DNA of 64,000 nucleotides from Syngnathus acus (lineage: Eukaryota > Chordata > Actinopteri > Syngnathiformes > Syngnathidae): positions 4,491,001-4,555,000 of the forward strand of contig NC_051096.1 of the NCBI RefSeq assembly GCF_901709675.1, written 5' to 3'. A program made the position numbers and the translations under genes. Below are positions 1 through 12,837 of this stretch, piece by piece. The first letter of the stretch is position 1; each line of letters begins with the position of its first letter. The notes below the pieces were generated by a model. That model did not search any database. It had not been told where the DNA came from and worked only from the letters and a program-made list of their open reading frames with translations.

Positions 1-1613
1 ACATTCTGAAATGTATATTGGTATGGCGATAAGCTATAGCATTAAAAACACCAAAGATCACAACAAGTGCTCTCGGCGACGAGGCTTCTTGCTCGCCTGC
101 CTTTTATGCCCTCCTCCACACTTTGAAAAATTCATGCAAGTTCCCAGCAAAGAGCTTGAAATGATTAAACATTCAGATTCTAAGTCTGAAAATGGAAGCT
201 GAAATCGTGCCCGCCTCCCTCGCTGCACGTGCGCTCGGTCGACAAGTACGGCTAGAATGTTTTTGTACAGGCATCAAACATTCCGACGGAATTTTATTCA
301 TTTTTAATGGAAACCAGTGATTACAACATTTCAACACATCTTTTTGTAATGAAAGGGGAGAAGAAAACTATGGTTGCAAAAGTGTGCACACCCTCTTCGG
401 TATTCAGTATAATGGCCATCGGGAAATCCGGACATTTTCTCGAACGGCCGGTTCATTTCACCAAAGTTAGCACACAAATGCTGATTAAGCTCCAATAAAC
501 TTCAGATGTTCTCATAGGCTTCCTCAATCGTGTCATAATTTTACCAAAACAGCTCGTCAGTTACGTCTGGTCACAAGTATGAGTACAAATAAAGGTCGGC
601 ACCTCCTTTGATGCCTGGAATTGAGCAATAAAAAGCCAATATTTATTTAACTCTACAACTCTACTCTGGAGTTTCCCCACTTCTCGCTCTACCCAAGATC
701 AACTCATTTCAAAAGTGGAGGCGGTCAAATGAGTAACCCGGCCCCAAAAAATCCCCTCCCAGCGTTTGTTTATAGACAACAAAAGTGCCCCAGGATCCAA
801 AAGAGCAAAAGCAACAATGACTTGTGTGTTTTTTGTCATCCTGACCCGGAATTACAGTGTTATTGCAGTCCAACTGAACCGCTCTCAAAAGCCACTTTCA
901 TTACCACGGACAAGGCCTCTGTAATTTTATTGGAGCCGCTTCTACACACAACAAAAGCGGCAAATCTTTCTTAAAGGGAAGGCACAAACAACTCTTGTGC
1001 GAGTCACACACTGCCCTGCTGTTTTACGACTCTCTGTTTGGGAATTTACGAAATGTAAAAAAAAAAAGTTGTTGATCGAAAGTCCACAAATCCAATAACA
1101 ACAGAAGGTTGTCATTAAGTCACATTCTTTATTTCACAATAGCAAGAAAGTGAAAATGTTTGTTTCATGTTTAGTCATCCTGGAAAAGCTTAAAAAATAA
1201 ATGTAACCAAATTTTGCGGCTGCTTATTTCCAACAACCGTCACTCAGTCGTGCTTGAGTGACAAGCAAAAATATTTAGCATACGTCGGATGTGTGAGGAT
1301 TTGCAAGGAATTGGGTAATCTATTAGCCGGTCGGTGGCGTTGATCGGCGCCGTGTTCAAATCCTGACGTCACACGCTAGCAGCCGCAATCGTCTCAGATT
1401 ACTGGGAATTAAGACGAGCCTTGAGGATTTTAATCTCTTACAGGTGTTAGACTGTGGATCAGTGGATAAACATTAGCTTTGATATTTGGCAGCGCAATTT
1501 GGATTAGCTTGACTTGTTTGTGTTTATTCAAAAAGTCGACAAAAGTATCGGGACACGTTGAATTTGTTCTCAATTTACTCCTTGCATCAATTTTGTATTT
1601 ATCCATTCTTAAA
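1..1613. other. Intergenic, no gene seen
   Basis: AT-rich non-coding sequence with only short open frames that look like no known family. A short segment near 1322-1375 contains GTTCAAATCC, which resembles an RNA polymerase III B box, preceded by a weak A-box-like stretch. It could be a decayed tRNA-derived SINE head, but I cannot define its ends. Near 1538-1557 the string GACAAAAGTATCGGGAC resembles a terminal fragment of Tc1-like fish elements. Confidence 0.5.
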
Positions 1614-2020
1614 TACCGTATTTTCCGGACTATAAAGCACGCCGGACTATAAGGCGCACCTTCAATGAATGACCCATTTTAAAACGTTGTCCTTATATAA
1701 GGCGCACCGGACTATAAGGCGCACCATTAATGCATCATGTCAGATTTTTAATCCAAATCAAATCATTATCTTTTTTATTTCAACTTCAGACGCAACAAAT
1801 TACTTTATAATCACAAAATAATGATCCATAGTCTTTTTGATTCATGATTCATAGTCTTCAGCGGGCCACTTATGATTGATTTCATGACACAATGCTTCGG
1901 GACAGTTTAAATTTAGGAATTTGGTCCATATTTAAGGCGCACCGGACTATAAGGCGCACTGTCGGCTTTTGAGAACATTTTAGGTTCTTCGGTACGCCTT
2001 ATAGTCCGGAAAATACGGTA
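1614..2020. mobile_element. MITE copy A, TA-flanked with terminal inverted repeats
   Basis: About 407 bp, beginning TACCGTATTTTCCGGACTAT and ending with the inverse of that sequence, so the terminal inverted repeats are about 20 bp and flanked by TA. The motif GGACTATAAGGCGCACC recurs several times just inside the ends. There is no coding capacity. The same family occurs at 35348-35761 (nearly the same interior) and 48207-48599 (different interior). The TA flank would fit a Tc1/mariner-type target site, but the mobilising transposase family is inference. Confidence 0.85.
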
Positions 2021-3084
2021 GATAAAACTCAAACAGCAGACGTATAACGTATTGGGATAAAAAATAAAAAAATCCACATCAGCCAGAAGAATAACCGCCC
2101 TCATCTTTAAACATTATCAACATTACAGCGAAAACCGAGATCTAATATGGCCGTAAAGTAACAAGCCATCAAAGCCTATGAAACGAAAACCCATAATGCC
2201 GTAACATGCTCATAAATCAAACGTCCAACAATTGTGCGCCTACAATGTCGTGCCCCCCCTCGAGGTTGCGGCTTATAGAGTAGCGAGCCGCAGCTGAAGG
2301 CGTCGTTGAATCGAGCACTGTGGCACGGAGAAAGGCCGCCATTGTTTAACGTTGGCCGTAACAATAGGAGCTCTGTCGGAGCGGATCATCTGTTTTCTTG
2401 GCTAGTTGGCCCGCTAATAGGGCTACTTATGCTCTGTAAATGGGCTGGAGCCTGGGCAGAAACAAATAAACACACAAACAGATAAACATGTCGGGCGGTG
2501 TGTGTGAGCGGCGGGAGTGGGTGTGTGTTTAATCAGTGGAGGGAGGTTTTTGTATTGATAGGATGTTGTCACACTCATCTGCAGAAAGAGAACATGGATT
2601 ACGGCTTTCCTAACACTACTCTGCATTTTTTTATCCCCCCCCTAAACCCTAACATGAGCGCTTACGTTTTTCAGAGCTTCCATAAATCATGCGTGAAGCA
2701 TGTGCTGACAGTCGATATCACCTTTGAAAATTGCCACGGCGATATTTGGGATGAGTAACGTCATTGTGATATTGCTCGGCGCTACTGCTGCCGTGTAAAA
2801 GCAGCCGGAATTCTACGAGTGTAATTCGCCGATGCTTTAAAGCGTCTTGCGACAACTCACGATTGACAAGGAATGGTGCGAGGGAGAGATTAAATGGGCG
2901 AGACAAAGAGAGGGAGAATGAGCTCACGCCCAACATTTTCCAGGTCAGCCCAAACGCTCGGGGCTAAACTCACGGCCAGTCTGTTACTGTTTTTCTTCTC
3001 CCCCATCTCACCCCCACCCCTCCGTTTCCCCTCACTCTAACACTCTCGCCCAGGGGCAAAGTCGAGCTGCAGTAGGATTCAGCC

Positions 3085-3124
3085 GTTGCCACGGAGACCA
3101 AAGAGACATCGCTACCATAGCAAC
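3085..3124. promoter_or_regulatory. Two RFX X-box-like sites
   Basis: GTTGCCACGGAGAC (3085-3098) and GCTACCATAGCAAC (3111-3124) both fit the X-box pattern of two RFX half-sites (GTTRCC and GGYAAC types) around a short centre. They are separated by 12 bp. RFX proteins bind such palindromes, and the motif is known to be common in vertebrate conserved non-coding elements. Occupancy here is inference. Confidence 0.4.
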
Positions 3125-4553
3125 ACAGCATCGCTTGCTCAAGCGTAGATCTCCGTCTTCCTCTCATCACGTCCACTCGACCCTCTCAGCTGTAATTTTG
3201 TGATCTTTGCCTCTTTTATCGACATATTTTCATCATTTGTTTCTTGTAATTTAATTTGTATTTTGCCGTTTTAGGCCTGGTGATGTAATTAGAGGGCTGC
3301 CGCTAGTCAAAAGTGCTGCAATTGAACTGCTTTCACGGGCCAGGCAGACACTCACTCCACATGTCTCTTTTCATGGCGTCAAAAAGAGCAAACGTTCGGA
3401 TCGAATGGACCAACTTCAATTACGCTCTCAATGGATTGTGGAGTTAAATGCCGCTCAATGCACACTGAAAAGCTATTTAATAGCGTTTCGGAACTCTGCC
3501 AAGAAATATCTGGCAATCAGAATAAATTTAGCTAGAATCATTTCTATTACAGTCCATTTATTGCTAATTCTTGAAGAATGAAGATTTTAATCTCAGCAGA
3601 TATTTTTTTACGTGTTACATTACACTGTGGATCTTTTCATTTTGAATGATTCCTCACAAATCCAAATAAAAATCTGAGGGAAAAAAATATGAATTATTTT
3701 TGTGAAAAACTGAAATATACCTGACTTTTCTCCAAATTAATACGATTCATAGATGTAATATTCTCTAACCTAAATACATATATATTTATTATGACAAATA
3801 AAATCGGATCCACAAAATTTATAAAAAGGGTTCATATAAATTCTAACTAGGTTTGACCCGAATTTGATCCACGTAATTGCAATTACCTGGAATTTAATTC
3901 AATCAAATTTAATTTAATTTAAACCCCCCTGCTATTCATGCTTTTATTGTTTTTGTCAGCTTGTAATAACTGCCAAAGAGGCACAGTTTGATCCTGCTCC
4001 TGCAAAATGACTCACTGAAGAGAAAGGCTGTGTGAAATTTTCCCGCACTTGATGCTCCGTCCAAAAAGCAATATGGCGCATTTTCATTCACTCCGAGTTT
4101 TTTCTTATAAGCACCTCAAGGTGTGTCGACTTCCCGAGTTGTAGCAGGCGTCCATCACAAGTGGTCAGATGAGGTGTACGCTGATGCGTGTTGCCATGTC
4201 GACCGCGGAGCATGACAGTGGACGGAAGCTTGCTCGGAGGGGATGCTGGCGAAAAAAAAACTCACACCAACGGGAGATTGAGTTTATAGATTATTTATAT
4301 GGCTGTCAAGGACTCTCAGCATCATACGCGGCGGGTCGTGCACATGTATGCGCGACATTTTTAAAAAAAACAGCCCAGGCCGAATAACAAACCAAGAATG
4401 AATTTTCTTTCCCATCATGCCGTGCACGAGCGTACAAATAAATGACAACGCACAAGCTCCCCGACCCCCTGGCAAGGCATCTAAATAAAAATCCGCCAAC
4501 CATACCGGATGTGCATCATTGGTTGTTATGGCCACCGGGGAATATTCTTAAGG

Positions 4554-4567
4554 GTTGCCAAGGTAAC
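4554..4567. promoter_or_regulatory. RFX X-box-like site
   Basis: GTTGCCAAGGTAAC has both half-sites intact (GTTGCC and GGTAAC). It is one of five such sites between 3.08 and 6.16 kb, all upstream of fndc5. Confidence 0.45.
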
Positions 4568-4902
4568 AGCTTGGGGAACGCTTTGCCAGCTTGTCACTGA
4601 CTGGTCTGAGGATAGAAAAAGTGCCAGTGATTTTTTTGTGAGCCTGTGTGACGAAATGCATATGCGCATGATTAGTCGAGGTGTTGTTGTGATTTATGAT
4701 GCCTGATGGGAGTTAGCTGCAGTGGAAACATGTTTACATACCGTGGCCATATTGGCGTGTGTGTGCGTGGGAGGAAGAAATTGATGTGCTGGTATGCGTG
4801 ATGGTCGTCCGAGTAGGAGAGATGCGAGACTATTGTGATTCCGATCAAAGCGTCTGCCATTCATGCCAACAGACAGGGGGGATGAGGGAAAAAGAGGAAC
4901 CA

Positions 4903-4916
4903 GTTGCCATGGTAAC
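4903..4916. promoter_or_regulatory. RFX X-box-like site, near-ideal
   Basis: GTTGCCATGGTAAC is an almost perfect palindromic X-box with both half-sites matching the consensus. It lies about 350 bp from the previous site. Confidence 0.5.
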
Positions 4917-6143
4917 GCAATCAGAAATCTCCGTCCAAGCTGGTCTCGGCCTCTGTGGACGTTTCGGTCTCCCCGTGCAACATACCAACACACGTACGAT
5001 TGGGGTGTCGTATTTTTTCGTTTGTCTCTGTTTTTTCCGTTTCACTCTCTCACGCTCTCCTCATTTCTCCTGCCCTATATTCATACTCTAATCTGGTCCA
5101 GTCTGTCTTCTTGTCTGACTCCAGTAATCTTGTCAGGACAGATGGCACACACACAGCAGCAGCAGCAGCATCTGTCATGAACTTTAGATTACATCTTTGA
5201 ATGAAAAACATTCCAGAAAATAAATGAAGTGGAAACACAAATGTGAATAAGGGAATGTTGCTACAATCCAAAATATTTTTGATTAGCAAAATCACAATGA
5301 GCCCTAGTGGATACATTTGAACAGGGGTGTGTAGACTTTTTATATCCACCGAAAATAAATCCTGGTACTCAAATTACATTCTATAGAATTTTATTTTTTG
5401 CCTTATAAGACAAAACAAAAACACCTGACGTTCATTTTTCAGACATATGCCATGTTTATTGGACTTAAACAAAATATGCTTCAAAGCAAATAAATCCCAC
5501 GGCTAGCGTCAGGCTGGGCATCATAAAACAACGGGACGTTAAGCCTTAATCACCGTGACTGTGGCTCAGATGTAAAAAAAAAAAAATCATAAAATGAATG
5601 ATGGTCGCATTCCATTTTGCTGGTTGAGAGAGAGAAAGCACAGCTGTGGATTACGATGTCCGCCGTTGTCAAAGTTTACAAAGGGTGAGTCATCGTAAGT
5701 TGTGTCATCATTGGACACAATACACACGCGTAACATCCCACTTCATCGCCTTTCTGTGACACTTCCAGTCTCGTTCCATCGCTGATACAAAGCTGCTACT
5801 GTGCTGCTCTAAATGCACTTTTTAAGATATTGTAAATTATCGGCTCGGGAACCGCAGGTTGAGAACCGCCGATGCCTTTTTGACCGTTCTGACCTCTGCG
5901 GACTGGCAAATGGGGTCCATCTGTTGCGCCATAATGGCAACTAGCAGTGCAATTATCGCCCAAAGCAGGCCGCCGGTTCGATACCCATTGACGGGTGATG
6001 GATAGATGGATAAATGGAGAGGTGGAAGGATCGACAGCAATGCGGGCAGCGGTAACACGGAGCGAGACGAAGGGGCGAGTTCATATTGGGGAGGAGGGGG
6101 GTGTCGGCGGCGGGGGGGCAGGAGACGAGGCTACATGACGTTT

Positions 6144-6157
6144 GTTTCCATGGTGAT
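6144..6157. promoter_or_regulatory. RFX X-box-like site, one weak half
   Basis: GTTTCCATGGTGAT keeps the left half-site and the CATGG centre. The right half deviates at the last positions. Confidence 0.3.
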
Positions 6158-8738
6158 GGTCTCTCTGTCTCCAGCACGTAGAGAGACGGTATTTAAAATG
6201 CGCCTGTGCATTTGTGTTTGTCTAATGGCATTTTCGTCAATAAAGAATCATTTCCAGTTTAGTTTTTGACAGAACTGTAAATAAAGGCGGCTGCGATTGA
6301 TCCGGGGTTTAGTGGTGTATTTTATATATATATTTTTTTTTGCAGCCGGGGGGGCTCTGGGTGGGGTTGTCAGCATGCAGACGTCAATGAGTGCATTTCA
6401 AGTCTTGATCCTGTCACGACGTTCACAGCCGACACAAATATGAATTTCACTTTTCATTTGGTCTAACATGACCGATTTGTTTTGCGCTTGAGGACCGTGA
6501 TACCGCCATTAAGATCTCCCTCACTGATGACTGTTATAATGGTTAAAAATAGTTTTGTGTGGGCTCATCTCTCTCCAATGGCCTCGCAAACACAGCAATT
6601 TGATTGAAGGGTGGGGGGGGGCATAAAATGTAAGAAGCTGCAGCTTGTTGGAGGCCCCATTGATGGACTCGTACTGTGTGTGAGTATATGATTGACACTA
6701 CAATGTATGCTCCTGCTTACGTAATGGCGTGTGCACACCAGGTTGTCTTTGTGGAGAAAGAGGCTGATATCTGTGTGGGGCGTGACCGGCATGGCGAGAA
6801 GATACTGACTGTCGCGCCAGACCCACTGAGCTTGGAAGAGGAGGATGAGGAGGGGGGAGGGGGGGCATGGCTGGGGAGTAGGGATGGATTTAGAAGACTA
6901 CACTGCTCTCTGGTGTTAGAATTGATAGTGTTCACGTCTGTGTCACAGGATGCTCGCTCAGTAACTTTCCTCAGCCACACCCATTTCATCACTGTCACCT
7001 GCTCTCTCTTGTTACCTCATGTATTTGTTCATCTTCCCCCCCCCCCTCCCTTCCCTTCAATAAATCCTGGTCCAAGCTGAATTTGGTCAACCTGCTCCAC
7101 TCATTCCATGACAATAGTAGGTATTGCCCCCATACACTTATTTAAATAGGCTGTTTATTCTTTGAGTTTGGCTCATGAAAATTGGTAACAAAAACAAAAT
7201 TGATGCTTTTAAATTTTTGTTCAGTATATTATGGAAAATTAAATGCATTTAGATACAGCTAGTGTGATCTGTGGAGTGTCTGGTTTTGAATTACTGGTGG
7301 TGAATAAAAATATGTAAAAAAAAAAAAGTAGATTAAATTCGAATTTTTCTCCAAGTATAATAATAATCATTTAATTAATTCACTTAAATATCCTATTATT
7401 GTGTTAATAAAGGTTTTAATTGTTCAATTTAGAATCTGGTTGCAGTTTTAATATCTGGTCGCTAGAGAGCACCCTCGCTTCGTTTTTCAGTCAAAACTGA
7501 TTTGCGCCACCAGCAGTTTTATGTGTGTATGAAGGCGCTCCCTCATTAGTGTGGCTGGCATCATGCAAGGGTGAAAGGTCACACCTGTGGCTGGAGGCTG
7601 AAGCTCAGTTGAAGGTCATCAACAAGTCTGCAATTCTCTTTTGAAATCCTATTAAAGCATCACAGTTAGTCTTTCATAACAGCTGCCTGATTTTTTATTT
7701 TTTTTTGCATTATACCTAGTGCAGCTGTGTAAAATGTGAGGATACAAATATATATATTTAAAAAATGTACATAAATTGGCCAAGCTGTTGTCATGCAAAG
7801 TAGTTTTTGCATGTATATGAACAGCTCTGTCCTTTCTATGACATTGCGGAGACGTTTCCAATCCAATCCCTGCTGTTGTAATTAGTGAAAAGAGATGGAA
7901 GGGCGCAGAAGGGCGCACGTCACGTGGTTCACCTGTCAAACAGGACATCTGGTTGGCACAGGCAATCCTGCCTCCCACCGAGTGAAGCCCGACATCTTGT
8001 GTTTGCCAATTAGCCTCAATCGCTAAATGTATTCAGACAAAAGACAAAATGGAACTTATATTTCCATAAAATAACAATTCTCCCCTCTGCATGAATCCGA
8101 TTGTTTTGGTTTATTCTCACTGCCCTGAGGAATCAAAAATAAAAACTCTCTCTTGATGTGAGTTCTCAATTGACTCCTGGTGGGTGATGATTATTTCCAA
8201 ATAAAAATGACATTTTCTCCTGAAACATAAACGTTCCTCATAATCGCAGCTCTTGAGTCGAGCCATCAAATGATGTTTGGAAGACGGGGGGTGGTCATTT
8301 TTGCACATTTGAGTTCAAATGGAGTCATAAAACTGTCAACAGGAAAGACGAGACATAACAGTGCTGGTCTGGAATCGCTCTAAGGGTGAAGAAGAGAGTA
8401 TCTGCTTTCTTTCCTCTCCTTGAGGCCATCAAAGAGACTTTCAGATGTGATAGGTTCGGAATATTAATCATATAACAACTCACGGAATTTATTTTTGAGA
8501 TTCTTTTTATACTATACGTTCTGGGCACTCCTCCTCCTCCGCCTCCTCCTCCTCTTCCTCAGAATCATCATCATCATCACTATTCCTCTCCTCCTGCGGC
8601 GAGCCTTCAGTCGACGTCTCCGCCGCAAAAAAACAAGGAGCTCAGGATGATGCGCGCGTCCCACGGGGGATACTCTAAATGGGCCACGCAGCGTGGAAAG
8701 ACACGCTAGAAGAGGAGGACGAAGAAGAAGCGGGAGGG

Positions 8739-10541
8739 ATGTTTGGGTCTTTGTGGCGCTCTGCCGTCCTTCTCGGCTTCCTGTGCATGTCCCCCGTTCG
8801 AGCTGGTGAGTGGAACAAGGTCCTCGCATGCAGACGTTCGTGCAGTTCTACAACACGTGTTGCTCGAGGGAGCACATGCTCATGGCTTGAAATAGATTTT
8901 TGTGAAGGTGTGTGAACGTCTTATATTGGAATCATGAAGCCAAAGTGAGTGATACGCTATGTGCTGTTTTTAAATCTCACATTGAGCATCACCTTGGTGC
9001 ATATGATCCAATTCCCCTCCAAAAAAAAAATTGTAAAATGAGAAATATGAAGGGGAATTGCAGCAATTCCGAGATACAATGCAAATATGCCCCCGATCGG
9101 TTGTAAACAGTCGGAATCATAAAACTGGAATGGGCAGTTAGAGCTTTGCTAGGAATGCCGCATCTAGTGTCATCTAATGCTGTTGGGGGGGGGGGGCAAG
9201 AATTAAAGGAAAGTCATAAAGAGAATACTCATACGTTTTCAAAAATAAGTCCATTTTAATATTGTGAGTCTCCAAACCCCGGAAAAATTCAATTCCGTCC
9301 GTGTTAGGTCATCTAGTTTTCCTCTCACACCACGTTGATGGTGTTAGTATTGAACAGAGAAATCAACTGTGAGACAGTCTGTGTATCTTTGCAGAATAGC
9401 ATTAGTGGAGATTCTTATGCTGATTTTTTTTAAAAAATTTTCATACCAGACAGCCCACTGTCAGCTCCTCTCAATGTGACCATTAAGGAGATCGAGGTCA
9501 ACTCGGCCGTGGTCACGTGGGAGACTCCAGAGGGAGACCCAGTGATTGGATTCGCCATCACTCAACAGGTGAGTCCGGTTCCAGTTTTGCATGTCAACAG
9601 TTATTCCGCATTTGTGTTCTTCTCCTCAGAAAAAGGACGTGCGCATGCTACGCTTCATCCAGGAGGTGAACACCACCACTCGCTCGTGTGCCTTGTGGGG
9701 ATTGGACGAGGACACCGAGTACATCGTTCACGTGCAGAGCATAAGCATGGGAGGCAGCAGTCCCCCAAGTGAGCCCGTTCTCTTCCGAACCCCCAAAGAA
9801 TCCGAGAAGCTGGCGTCCAAGACTCCGGGTGAGGCATGGAAAATAACACCATAAAAGGAACGCTTCCATTTTTTTTTTATCAGGGCTGACCCAGTTAGAA
9901 CGTCAAGAGCGGTGGCTTCAGAGGGACCTTGCAAATATTAAACGCTCATCACCAGCGGGGGTGATAAGAGTGGGAAGTGGGGAGCGACATATCTCAAAGA
10001 GACATGCCCGAGGGAGGAGAACAGTTTAAATTTCAAATCTACTTAAAAGGCTGTGCATAAATACAGGCAGCATCCTTTTTGGCGTCCCAATACTTTTGTC
10101 TGTATAACATCCTCAAGGAGGGCAACGTGTAGGACTTTGGAGGTCATCACTTTATGTTCTTTCCCCAGATGAGCTCACACTGGAAGAAATGGGCGAGGCC
10201 GCTCAACTCCGAGCTGGCGAGGTCATCATCATCGCAGTGGTTCTTGTCATGTGGGCAGGTAACTAGAGCAAATTAGCTTAATGCTAACAAACAATGCAAA
10301 ACACTATTGCCAGGCTAACAAATACTCTCCGCACACCTTTGCTGTTTTCATAATCTCGCCTCTCTGTCTGCATGGGTAACTCCGCCTCCCTTGCGTCCCA
10401 GGCGTGATCGCCCTGTTCTGTCGTCAATATGACATCATCAAAGACAACGAGCCCAATAACAATAAAGACAAGGCCAAGAACTCGTCGGAGTGCAGCACTC
10501 CCGAACATCCGCAGGGAGGGCTCCTGCGTAGTAATGTTTAA
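8739..10541 (+). CDS. fndc5: FNDC5, irisin precursor (five coding exons)
   Basis: Type I membrane protein whose ectodomain is shed as the myokine irisin in mammals. Coding exons are 8739-8805, 9450-9568, 9630-9828, 10169-10258 and 10402-10541. All have GT/AG boundaries and join in frame to 204 residues. Residues 1-22 form a signal peptide ending PVRA, and the mature chain starts DSP as in mammals. The fibronectin III domain spans about 24-118 and includes KKDVRMLRFIQEVNTTTRS, which is virtually invariant in vertebrates. N-glycosylation sequons lie at N31 and N76. The transmembrane helix is about 147-164, followed by FCRQYDIIKDNEPNNN. An upstream in-frame ATG (8679) would add 20 acidic residues ahead of the signal peptide, so I prefer 8739. 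The C-terminus ends LLRSNV and lacks the human FPNKPSVNIIEA-type tail. The fish paralogue (a or b) is not resolved. Confidence 0.93.
10081..10106. repeat. Tc1-like terminal fragment in fndc5 intron 3
   Basis: GTCCCAATACTTTTGTCT is a very common terminal fragment of Tc1-like fish elements. It is the reverse complement, with one mismatch, of the segment near 1538-1557. Only about 25 bp are recognisable, so it is probably a decayed insertion. Confidence 0.4.
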
Positions 10542-12837
10542 CGCCATCTGCCCAACCTTGCAATAACTTCACCCCCCCCTCCAACATCAGGACAGGTGAG
10601 GCCTTTTTCATCTCATCAGTTATATATAAAAAAAAAATACAAATACCAGTTATTGGGCCAATATTTTAAGGTATCGGGTACTAACGGAGGCGGTCGATAC
10701 TAGCCACGATACTGTATATAAGAATCTGGCAGCCACTACATAGCACCTGCACCTTAATATAGGATAAATTCTGCAAACACTTTTGTTTGGATCTGTAATG
10801 AATTTTATTCTCCTCCCGTTTGGTGTGAATCCATTTTGGGTGTTAAATCTGCTAACAAGCCAACGGGGAGGGAAACAATCTCCTCGGCTGAAGTAATACA
10901 ATCCTTCACTGTCGACGTAATAAATATTCCAGACTTATTTTAGCAAGCAGGATTAATGGTGAACCGTTGAATAGGCTTAAGGGGAAAAAGAGAGAGAAAA
11001 AGATAAGGCATCAAAAAGATGATTATAAAATCGCTTCCAGTGCGTTTTTCTTCTGTTTCAGAGCCTGAGAGCCATTCTGTAGCCAAACATGCTGCGACAC
11101 AGATTCAACGATCAACTCCTCATGGCACAATGAACAATTGTTGGAATAACATCTGAGTAAGTGGACTCAAACGCTTCCAACAGGGAAACAATAGAGAATA
11201 AATCACATTTTTGTTGTGATCAAAAAAACATACATTTGGACTTTCATCCAAAATCCGGATTGTCCCATGTGTTAGTTTTTGTAGCTCTCGATTGGCTTTC
11301 GTGCCACTTCTTTGGGCGATCCATCTCGTCGCCGTCTTTCCGGCTTGTGGGCGCCCTTGACATTTCAGGAATATAATGCAACAAGATTTTTTTTTTTTTT
11401 TCAGCACAGCGTATATATTGATTGTTACTTTCACTCTTTTTCAAATGATGTCTTGCTTATACTATCAGCGAAAAAAAAAACACCCCACTTATGTTGACAT
11501 GTTATTTATTAGAAAGCAAATACAACGTAAAAAATAGTAGCTTTTCATTATTCTACTTGTGCACTTGTGTTAGTCTTCTAGGGCACTCTAGTAGAATAAT
11601 TAATATTTTAAAAAGTGACTAGTAAGGCAGGAAGTCCTACTAGGGCAGTTTTAAGATACTGTATGAAAATTTTGCATGCAAATAGAATGACTCGGTCGCA
11701 CAAAGAGCACATTGCTACATAGCTCCTGCTCGACTTTGTCTTGTGTCCTTATGAGTCACCGTTCTCCAATCTCGAGCCATACAGCCACACTTCCTCCCTC
11801 CCCGTTTCTCATTATGGCGACTTCCATTAAGCCGCCTACTCCGGCCTTCACATCAGCGTTTTTCCGCCTCGTATCCCCTCGTCGCCAAAGTTCTTTTTCG
11901 TTGTTTGTCGTGCTTGAGCAACAGGCGATTTTTTGGTAAACAAAATCTGCTGAGGAAAAAGTTGTTGCGGTGGGGCATTACAATCAAGCGTTCGATTAAT
12001 AGATCCTTACGATTGTTTTATCCTTTGAGGCAAATAAGCATCTGAACGTAAAACATCATCATAAAATAGTTTTTGATGAATTGTTAATTTTCTCCATTGT
12101 CCAGTGAGGAAATGAAGTCAATGGCCCATCCTATTTTCCGAGAAAATGTGAATGTTCCAGTATGTACTCTACTACATGATCAAAAAATAAATATTTTCAA
12201 TGAAGTAAATTTGAGCGACTAGAACTTTCTCATGAGTGCTTGTGTGTGTTTTGTAACGTCACGGTTTTATTTTGGGTGTGCGAGAATTGTTTGCAGGTGC
12301 ATGTTTAAGGTGTGAAACGCAAATATTATTTTTTGTCCTTTAGAATGCCAAAAAGGATCTAGACAGGCATCAAATGTCAATGTTGTCAGCAAACCAAAAC
12401 ACTGGGAGGCACAGAAGTGCTTGGGTTCTCTTTTTAAACACATTTCTCACTTGACCTTTGAGTCCTCAGCAGCTTATTGACATTTAAATGCACTGCACAG
12501 TTAGGGTCATAAGCATTTGTCCGTACTCTTGAAAGAAAAAGTGCACTTTAGGTCGTTCTGCTTCTTTTTTGTATGCCTGCCTGCATGCTTCTATTAAACC
12601 AAGCGTGAGGGAGGCATGTTTAATAATGCAGGTGGTTAAGTAAGAAGGGCGGGACAGGATGTCCCTCACATATTGACTTGCTCAGACTGAGGGGCATAGA
12701 TCACATGACTTTCAGCCTCCCATCATAATATTCATAATAATCAATCCTAATAATAAAATGTTACAAAGTAAATGGACCTTTATTATTATTATTATTATTG
12801 TTATTATTATTATTAGCAGTAGTAGTAGTGTTATGTT
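10542..12837. other. fndc5 3' region and spacer
   Basis: A good splice donor (CAG then GTGAGG) follows the fndc5 stop at 10595/10596. A plausible acceptor at 11060-11061 (pyrimidine-rich, ending CAG) opens an exon at 11062. AATAAA at 11197-11202 could terminate this transcript. I read 11062 to about 11220 as a 3' UTR exon. The remainder (11.2-12.8 kb) is AT-rich with no recognisable gene. 10658-10735 contains GTATCGG-type strings reminiscent of a dispersed repeat, but it is too short to classify. Confidence 0.45.

Larger units (their letters stand above)
2021..8738. other. Intergenic region upstream of fndc5
   Basis: No supported coding exon. It contains a five-unit CAG run (5154-5168), poly-G and poly-C runs, and several RFX X-box-like palindromes listed separately. 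The last 200 bp before fndc5 are strongly asymmetric: 8524-8560 is CTC/CCT-rich on the plus strand, followed by a short ATC repeat. A weak TATA-like stretch lies near 8506-8515. The fndc5 promoter should lie in this final part, but no start site can be fixed by eye. Confidence 0.5.

Noticed and set aside
8679-8738. FNDC5 start at the upstream ATG
   Set aside because: It would put about 20 mostly acidic residues before the signal peptide. The downstream ATG gives a normal 22-residue signal sequence. It is not excluded as an alternative.
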